Source of the DNA: Pseudomonadota bacterium
Lineage (GTDB): Bacteria; Myxococcota; Polyangia; Polyangiales; Polyangiaceae
DNA length: 9,174 nt
Assembly (NCBI GenBank): GCA_023419055.1
Contig: JAEZYO010000547.1
Location: 1-9,174 of the forward strand
Direction: 5' to 3'
A program made the translations under genes and the position numbers. Position 1 is the stretch's first letter. Each line of letters starts with the position of its first letter. Of the stretch, positions 1 through 5,200 are shown in pieces. The notes under the pieces were generated by a model that was given only the letters and a program-made list of their open reading frames with translations, was not told the DNA's origin and did no database searches.

Positions 1-132
1 GTCTACAGCTGCGGTGCGGTCATCCACGGCGAGCACCTGCTCTTGCCCTACGCCATGAGCGACTACGCCAGCACCTTCTGCACGATTCCGCTCGGGCCGC
101 TGCTCGCGGAGCTCAAGGCCTCGGAGGTTTGA
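1..132 (+). CDS. C-terminal fragment of a GH130-like glycoside phosphorylase/hydrolase (5' partial)
   Basis: Frame 1 is open from the first base to a TGA at 130-132, giving 43 residues of a protein that begins outside the window. The fragment starts VYSCGAVIHGEHLLLPYAMS and continues with SDYASTF and a final amphipathic LGPLLAELKASEV. The pattern Cys-Gly-Ala, a hydrophobic strand, Pro-Tyr, a Ser-Asp turn and a closing helix resembles the last propeller blade of GH130 (DUF377) beta-mannoside phosphorylases and relatives, which use inorganic phosphate or water to cleave mannosides. In many bacteria such domains sit near or are fused to glycosyltransferases. Only the tail is visible and no catalytic residue can be checked, so the family call is tentative; that this is a real coding end is well supported by the third-position GC bias. 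Confidence 0.55.
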   Translation, partial: VYSCGAVIHGEHLLLPYAMSDYASTFCTIPLGPLLAELKASEV

Positions 133-152
133 AGGCACCTTCGACGTCGCAG

Positions 153-180
153 GTGACGGGGACACGATATCGGCCATAAT
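153..180 (+). promoter_or_regulatory. Candidate sigma70-type promoter for the PAP2 gene, possibly leaderless
   Basis: A CATAAT hexamer at 175-180 (5/6 to TATAAT) lies 16 bases after GTGACG at 153-158 (4/6 to TTGACA). The expected start of transcription, about 7 bases after the -10 box, falls near 187, almost at the ATG at 190. No Shine-Dalgarno sequence is visible in the 15 bases before that ATG, which agrees with a leaderless or nearly leaderless mRNA. A direct repeat of TCGGCC (170-175 and 180-185 region) surrounds the -10 box. This is a pattern match only. Confidence 0.35.
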
Positions 181-189
181 CGGCCCCCT

Positions 190-1095
190 ATGCTGCGTGC
201 CCTCTCCGCCGGTCTGACGTTGGCTCTCGTCGTCACGGCCTCACCCGTCTCAGCCGAGCCTGGCAACGGCGAGCAGCAGGGCGAGCGCGAACCTCGGGGA
301 CGAACGGACGTCTACCGTCCGCTCGTCCCCGCGGACTACGGCATCGTCGGCTTCCTCGGCGCGATCCGCTTCTACTTCGCGTTCACGGAGCCACCGAGCT
401 CACCGACCTGGAGCGGCCCCGTCCTCTTCGACGAGTCGCTGCGTGACGGCCTGCGCGCGACCAGCGAAGACGGTCGTGAGACCGCGCGCCTCATGAGCGA
501 CGTGCTCGTGGCCGGCTCGTACGTGTGGGTCGCGAGCGACGCGCTGATCGCCGGCGGCTTCGGCGAGAACGCCGATTGGGGCTTGAAGTGGAAGCTCACG
601 GTCATCGACCTCCAGGCCCTGGCGCTGAGCGCAACCGTCACCGAGGTGATGAAGGCGCTCGCGCTGCGCGAGCGGCCGGACGCCAAGCCCTGCGCCGCGG
701 ACCCCGACTACAGCACGAGCTGCGGCGTGGAGATGAACGAGAGCTTTCCGAGCGGCCACAGCTCGTCCGCGGGGGTCGCGGCGGGGCTCGTCTGCACGCA
801 CCACCTGGCACTCGGGCTCTACGGCTCGACCGCGGCGGACGTGGGGGCGTGCGTCGGGAGCTCAGCCGTCGCCATCACGGCCGGCGCGATGCGGATCGTC
901 GCGGATCGTCACTACGCGACCGACGTCGCGGCCGGGCTCCTGATCGGTGGGAGCATCGGCGTCGCCTGGCCGCTCTGGTTCCACGCTCCGCGCAAGAGCG
1001 ACGCACCGAGCAGCGCGCAGGACGACTTTCGCTTCACCGTGCTGCCCGTCGCGTCGCCGACCGCGCCGAGCCTGCACGTGCTCGGCGAGTTTTGA
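190..1095 (+). CDS. Exported PAP2-family phosphatase
   Basis: The 301-residue product begins with a clear signal peptide (MLRALSAGLTLALVVTASPV, then SA, with predicted cleavage after Ala22), which supports the ATG at 190 although no ribosome binding site is seen. The three PAP2 signature motifs are complete: K155-x6-R162-P163, P187-S-G-H190, and R235-x5-H241-x3-D245, where H190 would act as general acid, H241 as the nucleophile and D245 as its partner. The family removes phosphate from lipid phosphates or small phosphoesters at the periplasmic side of the membrane. Hydrophobic stretches near residues 48-66, 107-122, 136-152, 191-206, 217-233 and 247-264 suggest a membrane-embedded helical bundle rather than a fully soluble acid phosphatase. 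The segment LFDESLRDGLRA followed by RLMSDVLV is a typical lead-in helix of this group. The substrate cannot be read from the sequence. The last ~35 residues are polar and proline-rich. Confidence 0.9.
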   Translation: MLRALSAGLTLALVVTASPVSAEPGNGEQQGEREPRGRTDVYRPLVPADYGIVGFLGAIRFYFAFTEPPSSPTWSGPVLFDESLRDGLRATSEDGRETARLMSDVLVAGSYVWVASDALIAGGFGENADWGLKWKLTVIDLQALALSATVTEVMKALALRERPDAKPCAADPDYSTSCGVEMNESFPSGHSSSAGVAAGLVCTHHLALGLYGSTAADVGACVGSSAVAITAGAMRIVADRHYATDVAAGLLIGGSIGVAWPLWFHAPRKSDAPSSAQDDFRFTVLPVASPTAPSLHVLGEF

Positions 1096-1108
1096 CCGTT
1101 CAGCTTCC

Positions 1109-1155
1109 GGATGCGAACTTCCGCCGCTGCGCTCGGTTTTGAAATCGGCAGAGTC
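1109..1155. repeat. Tandem intergenic repeat, copy 1
   Basis: This 47-base unit starts GGATGCGAACTTCCGCCGCT and ends CGGCAGAGTC. It matches copy 2 at 1178-1224 with two substitutions and two single-base indels, so about 44 of 48 alignment columns agree. It begins 13 bases after the PAP2 stop. Its strand is undefined. The spacer after it contains a GC-rich hairpin. Confidence 0.85.
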
Positions 1156-1169
1156 CCCGCGCGGCGGGG
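1155..1169. other. Perfect GC hairpin between the two repeat copies
   Basis: CCCCGC (1155-1160), loop GCG, GCGGGG (1164-1169) gives a perfect 6-base-pair stem. It follows the PAP2 stop by 59 bases. No T-run follows on either strand, so it is not a textbook intrinsic terminator, though in high-GC genomes hairpins without a T-run can help end transcription. It could equally be part of the repeat unit. Confidence 0.4.
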
Positions 1170-1177
1170 CGGGGCAA

Positions 1178-1224
1178 GGATGCGAAGTTCGGCCGCTGAC
1201 GCTCGGTTTTGAATCGGCAGAGTC
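1178..1224. repeat. Tandem intergenic repeat, copy 2
   Basis: Second copy of the 47-base unit, starting GGATGCGAAGTTCGGCCGCT and ending CGGCAGAGTC, 69 bases downstream of copy 1. Weaker similarity (9 of 14 positions) continues past the end into the bases that form a hairpin after copy 1, so the ancestral unit was probably longer. Its last bases also form the left arm of the inverted repeat at 1221-1309. Confidence 0.85.
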
Positions 1225-1309
1225 TCTTCGCAGCGAGGTGTACCTCGGGCGTACCGAGAAACCCTGGTATTTCGAAGCGCAACGAGACGCCTCGCGACAG
1301 CGAGAGACT
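1221..1309. repeat. Long imperfect inverted repeat with nested hairpins
   Basis: The left arm AGTCTCT (1221-1227) plus GCGAGG (1233-1238) pairs with the right arm CCTCGC (1290-1295) plus AGAGACT (1303-1309): 7 and 6 perfect pairs separated by a 5/7-base internal loop. Inside lies a perfect hairpin, CTCGG (1244-1248), loop GCGTA, CCGAG (1254-1258). A competing hairpin CTCGC (1291-1295), loop GACA, GCGAG (1300-1304) would use the same bases as the outer stem, so two exclusive folds are possible. The arrangement could be a structured RNA or the terminal repeats of a small element; no known RNA family is recognised. Confidence 0.5.
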
Positions 1310-1355
1310 GCGAAGATCAGGCGATGGTTACACCCCGGGGCCCCACCCCACCCAC

Positions 1356-1376
1356 TCGTCGACTATTTGACGACGA
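1356..1376. repeat. Small perfect hairpin TCGTCG/CGACGA
   Basis: TCGTCG (1356-1361) pairs with CGACGA (1371-1376) around a 9-base, AT-rich loop ACTATTTGA. The same arm sequence recurs in the palindrome at 1473-1489. No T-run follows, so it is not called a terminator. Confidence 0.4.
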
Positions 1377-1472
1377 TGATCACCTATCTCTGCCCGAGCT
1401 GCGACATGGCGAAGAGCGACGGCATGGCGCAGGTCGAGACGGCGACGTTGTCGAGCTCGAGCGTCTGATCGC

Positions 1473-1489
1473 TCGTCGCCCGGCGACGA
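1473..1489. repeat. 17-base perfect palindrome
   Basis: TCGTCGCC (1473-1480), one central C, then GGCGACGA (1482-1489): eight perfectly inverted bases on each side. It begins 5 bases after the internal TGA of the interrupted frame. Such a near-continuous palindrome is a better protein-binding site than an RNA stem-loop, since there is no room for a loop without opening pairs. No regulator can be named. Confidence 0.4.
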
Positions 1490-1675
1490 CACGCCGCTCC
1501 CGCCCGCTCCCCTGGAAGAGACGCCGCGCTCGCCAAGTACGGGCTTTTCACCTCCTGGCTCGCTGCGCGAGAACGGAACCCGAAGCCGAGTCCGAAGACG
1601 CCGAGTCGCTACCACTGCGAGATCACCAGGCCCGAAGCGGCGCGCAAATTGCTGAATAAGATCAAAACGATGCCC

Positions 1676-1702
1676 GTCCGACCGAGTTCGACTTCGTCGG
1701 AC
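1676..1702. repeat. Inverted repeat GTCCGAC/GTCGGAC
   Basis: GTCCGAC (1676-1682) and GTCGGAC (1696-1702) form a perfect 7-base-pair stem around 13 bases, within which AGT-TCG-ACT can add a short inner stem. It lies inside the coding-like frame, about 125 bases before the ferredoxin-like start. No T-run follows. Confidence 0.35.
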
Positions 1703-1815
1703 GCCGAGCGCAACCCTCCCTATCTCGGGCGCTCGCGCGGGCTCGTCGAAAAAGTCCTCAGCGAAAAGCGCCTTCTCCCCACCTATCGTAGCGCCGTGCG
1801 TCACCTTCGAAGAAC

Positions 1816-1821
1816 GGGGAG
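1816..1821 (+). promoter_or_regulatory. Ribosome binding site of the ferredoxin-like gene
   Basis: GGGGAG sits 6 bases before the ATG at 1828, with a second ATG immediately after at 1831. This is the strongest Shine-Dalgarno match of the window's gene starts and is the main reason for choosing 1828 as the start. The preceding open frame ends at TGA 1829-1831, overlapping this ATG, an arrangement typical of translational coupling if that frame is or was translated. Confidence 0.65.
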
Positions 1822-1827
1822 CCTCCG

Positions 1828-2298
1828 ATGATGGCACTGATCGGCGCACTCGCGGCGCTGATCGCAGCGCTCGCGGTCGCCCTCACGTGGCCACGCCTGG
1901 TCCGCGCCAGGAAGCGGCGGGAGCGCGAGCGGCAGCGGGCGCTCGATCGCGCGCGGCCCGGCGAGATCTACGTCGCCGCGGAGTGCTGCACGAGCTGCGG
2001 CGTGCCGGCCCTGATCGCGCCGGAGCTCTTCGAAGACGGCGCGCCCGTGTGCCACGTCCGGCGCCAGCCAGAAACGGTCACCGAGCTCAGAAGAGCGCTG
2101 CGCGTGTTTCGGCAACAAGATCTGAGCTGCATCCGCTACCGCGGCGCGCATTCGCGCGTGCGCCACGTCTTGGAGAAGGTCGGCTGCAGCGCGCACGCCG
2201 ACCTTCCTCCGGCGAGCCCTCCGCCGCCCGCTCAGCCGGCGTCGATATTGACGCCGAGCCTCTCGCGGAGCGCGAGATACTCCGGGCTGACCGAGTAG
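1828..2298 (+). CDS. Membrane-anchored ferredoxin-like protein
   Basis: The 156-residue product starts with a hydrophobic helix (residues 3-21, ALIGALAALIAALAVALTW) followed by a very basic stretch (22-43), so the N-terminus should be anchored with the rest in the cytoplasm. The core, about residues 46-110, reads GEIYVAAECCTSCGVPALIA, then PELFEDG, CHVRRQP and LSCIRYRG. A Cys-x2-Cys followed by an 'APELF' segment and a later single Cys is the outline of small single-cluster ferredoxins. However, the third Cys of the usual Cys-x2-Cys-x2-Cys is a Pro (P60) and the last Cys (C101) is followed by Ile, not Pro. Cysteines are at 53, 54, 57, 75, 101 and 120, so a cluster could still be bound using C53/C54, C57, C75 and C101. 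The tail after about residue 126 is Pro/Ser-rich and lies antisense to the end of the kinase/TPR gene. No redox partner is encoded nearby. I am sure of the gene, less so of the cluster. Confidence 0.7.
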   Translation: MMALIGALAALIAALAVALTWPRLVRARKRRERERQRALDRARPGEIYVAAECCTSCGVPALIAPELFEDGAPVCHVRRQPETVTELRRALRVFRQQDLSCIRYRGAHSRVRHVLEKVGCSAHADLPPASPPPPAQPASILTPSLSRSARYSGLTE

Positions 2299-5200
2299 AT
2301 CAAGAGATCCCGGCAGCGCGTCACGGTGTCGGTGCCGCCGGGGCGCGGCTCCTCCGAGCGGATCAGCGTGCAGGCGGTCTCGAGATCGTGGCAGAGCGCG
2401 AGGCCGGAGCGATCCGCGGCCTGCTCCGCCGCGGCGAGCCAGCGCTTGAGATCGAGCGAGGCGCCGTCCTCGAGCAGCTTGCGCACCGAGTGCAGCAGGT
2501 GATCGCGCTGCTCGCCCGTCGCGCGCTCGCGCAGCACCGCGAGCGCCTCTTCGACCGGCGCCTCCATGTCCCCCGGGGCCGGGAACCTGGGCTTCATCAG
2601 GCGCATGGCCGCGAGCATCCAAGCCTTGAGCGTGGTCGAGTTCGGGAGGAGCGAGCGCAGGTAGAGGCCTGGCATCATGTTCGCGAGCTCGCGCCCGGCG
2701 TAGAACGCCGCCTCGGTCGGGCCGATGTTCTCGAACGCGCCGGCTCCGAGCAAGACGCTCGGCGGCGTGGTCGGGAGCAGCGTCACGATCGAGGGATCTT
2801 CCGGGTTCTGGTACACGCGCGGGTTCGACACCGGCAAGACGTGTGAGCCGTAGTGGAAGGCGAACACGAGCCCGTGCGGGTACTGGCTGACCTCGAGCAC
2901 GTGTTCGTTGCCCAAGCCGTAGGCCTGGGCTGGGCGCGTCCTCACCGCGTGCGCGAAGGGCTGGAGGAGCGCGAGCAGGTTGCCGACCAGAGGCTCGCAG
3001 TCCTTCGGCATGACGAGCTCCATCCACTCGGCCATCGTCAGCTTGCGACGGGCCTGCGGCGGCTCTGCTTCACGGAAGCGCGCGAAGAAGCGGCTCTCGT
3101 CGGGCTGCGCCTGCCGCAGGAGCTCGAGCGCCTGGCACACGAGGAAGGCGCCGTCCGCGCGCCGCGACTCGGTGTAGATCTTGCGGAGGAGCTGGTACGG
3201 CTCGGGGCGGTAGGGGTCGTGCTCGATCCAGCGCGCGAACGCCGGCCCGGACTGCTCGAGGGTGGCGTTCGGATCGTTCGCCGTGGTGCGAGCGACGCGC
3301 TCCACGAAGCGCGGCTCTCCCGGGCTCACCTCGAGCGCCGATTCGTACACGCGGACCGCCTGTCCGTGGCTCCCGAGCGTTTCGTACGTCGCGCCGAGCT
3401 CCTCGAGCACGGGCAAGAGCGGCCGCCGGTCGCCTCCCTGCTTGGCGATGTTGGCCGCCTTCAGCTTGAGGAGCTCCTTCAGGCCCTCGGCGTCGCGCAG
3501 CCGGCGCCGGCGCTCGATGGCCTCGTCCAAGATCGTGACGTTGTCGGGGTCCGCCGCGACCGCGCTCGCGAGGAGCTCCGCCGAGCGCGCTTCGTCGCCG
3601 AGCTCGCGAGAAGCGACGAGCGACGCCGCGTGCAGGTATTTCGCCTTCTGCTTGGGCTCGGTGACGACCCCGGCCAGGCGCTCGATCACGCCGATCAGGC
3701 TCGGCCAATCCTTCTCCGTGCTGTAGAGCTGCATCAGCCGCGCGAGGATGGTGCGATCGTTCGGGCGATCGCCGAGCGCCGAGAGCAGGCAGCGCGCGGC
3801 GTAGTCGTTGTCGCGGAGCTGGTTCACCGCGACCTCGGCCATCGCGAGCAGGATGCTGGCGCGCTCCTCGCCCTCGACGAGCTGGAGCTCGCGGTGGCGC
3901 ACCTCGAGCGACGCCGCGGCGTCGTCACGCTCGAGGTAGACCTCCGCGAGCGCGGTGAGCGGCTCGCGCGCCTTCGGATCGAGCCGGCTCGCGCGCTCGA
4001 GCTCCGCGATCGCCTCACCGTAGCGGCCGAGGCGCTTCAAGCACTCGCCGAGGCGGCCGCGGGCCGTCGCCTCTTCGAGCGTGCCGAGCTCGGCGCCGTG
4101 CTGTTCGAGCAGACGCTCGAGGATCTCGATGGTGCGCGACGGCGGGCCGTGCTCGAACATCACCTCGCTCGCGAGCTCGAGCGCGGCGGCGCTCTCCGCG
4201 AGCCGCTCGAGGTGCGCGTCGATCGCCGCGACGGCGCGATCGGTCTGCCCCGCGTGGGCGAGCGAGTCGACGTAGACGAACAGCGTCTCGGCGGCGTCGT
4301 CCGCCGGCAAGCCCTGCAGCTGCGACACGACCGCGTCGAGGCGCTTGGCCGCCTCGACGAAGCGATCCTCGGTCCAGGCGATGCGGCCCACGACGCGCAA
4401 GCCGTCGAGGTTGGTCGAGTCGAGGTGGAGCGCGAGCTGCGCCATCCGTGACGCGCGCTCGTCGTCACGCAGGTGACGGTGGCACACGAACGCTATTTGC
4501 CCCGCGATGCGGGCGCGCGCGTGGTCGCCCTTGGTACTCGCGAGCTGCTCTTCGAGGAGCTCCACCGCGGCCGCGTGGTTGTCGCTCTCGAGGTACTTGG
4601 CGAAGAGCTTCTTCGCCGCGGAGGGGTGCTCGGGGTACGCGTCGAGCGCTCGCTTGAGGCGCTCGATCGTGCCCGGGACGTCGCCGCTCTCGTCGAGCAG
4701 CGCCGCGGCGCGCAGGTGCTGATCCGCCTTCTCGGCGGCCGAGCTGGCGCGCTCCGCGAGCGCGTCGATGGCGTCGAGGGCGCTCTGCGCGTCACCCAGG
4801 CGCGCCTTCAGTCCGGCGAGCGCCGCGAGCGCGCCGGCGTGACCGTCGGCGATGGTGAGCACGGTCGAGAGCCGGTCGGCGGCGACCTGCGGCTGTCCGA
4901 AGCGTTCGTCGAGCAGGCGCGCGAGCGCGAGCCCCACCTCGACGCGGTGCGCGTTGTCCTGGCTGATCTCGAACTGTCGCTCGTAGAGCTCGAGCAGCTC
5001 CTGATAGCGCTCGGCGCGGCGGTAGTGACGCGCGAGCTCGTTCGCGGCCGTGGCGCGCTGCGGGTCGAGCTCGAGGACCTTCTCGAGCGCGTTCGCGGCT
5101 TGGGCCGGGTCGAGGAACTCCTCGTCGTACACGCCCGCGAGGCGCTCGTAGAGCGCGACCCGCTGCCGCCCGGTGACGGCGACCTCGAGCTCGCGCTCGA

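Larger units (their letters stand above)
1096..1827. other. 730-base region without a confident gene: tandem repeats, inverted repeats and a broken frame
   Basis: Between the PAP2 stop and the ferredoxin-like start no frame has a convincing start, ribosome binding site and recognisable product. The left part (1109-1309) holds two 47-base repeats, a GC-rich hairpin and a long imperfect inverted repeat, and is locally less GC-rich than the flanking genes around 1240-1340. The right part (1376-1831) has one + strand frame with strong third-position G/C bias but an internal TGA. Several short perfect inverted repeats (1356-1376, 1473-1489, 1676-1702) are scattered through it. Each item is listed separately. 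Possible explanations are a decayed gene, the remnant of a small mobile element, or a structured RNA. Confidence 0.6.
1376..1831 (+). pseudogene. Possible decayed or interrupted reading frame upstream of the ferredoxin-like gene
   Basis: From ATG 1376 one frame reads MITYLCPSCDMAKSDGMAQV and on to a TGA at 1466-1468, with almost every third base G or C. The same frame then stays open to a TGA at 1829-1831, through stretches such as DAALAKYGLFTSWLAARERN and RYHCEITRPEAARKLLNKIK, with third-position GC still clearly above that of the other frames here. It ends in an ATGA overlap with the next gene. The only usual start after the internal stop is TTG 1649. No family is recognised. It may be a real gene broken by a nonsense mutation, a frameshifted remnant, a sequencing error, or chance in high-GC DNA. 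The CPSC pair near the start would suit a metal site but that is a guess. Confidence 0.3.

Noticed and set aside
1155..1169. Intrinsic terminator after the PAP2 gene
   Set aside because: The stem is perfect but no T-run follows on either strand, so it is listed only as a hairpin.
1221..1309. Retron-type msr/msd RNA
   Set aside because: Inverted repeats and nested stems invited the idea, but no reverse transcriptase is encoded anywhere in the window.
1466..1468. TGA read as selenocysteine in the interrupted frame
   Set aside because: No SECIS-like loop immediately after the TGA is convincing (the palindrome at 1473-1489 has no room for a proper loop), and the local context does not resemble a redox motif.
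1328..1849. A 173-codon minus-strand frame across the gene-poor region
   Set aside because: Third-position G/C is clearly lower than in the real genes, the product is Arg-rich with no recognisable motif, and it would start inside the ribosome binding site and start of the ferredoxin-like gene.
1801..3027. A 408-codon frame on the minus strand, antisense to the ferredoxin-like gene
   Set aside because: It overlaps the kinase/TPR gene in another frame and the ferredoxin-like gene on the opposite strand, and its product is Arg/Ala-rich low-complexity sequence.
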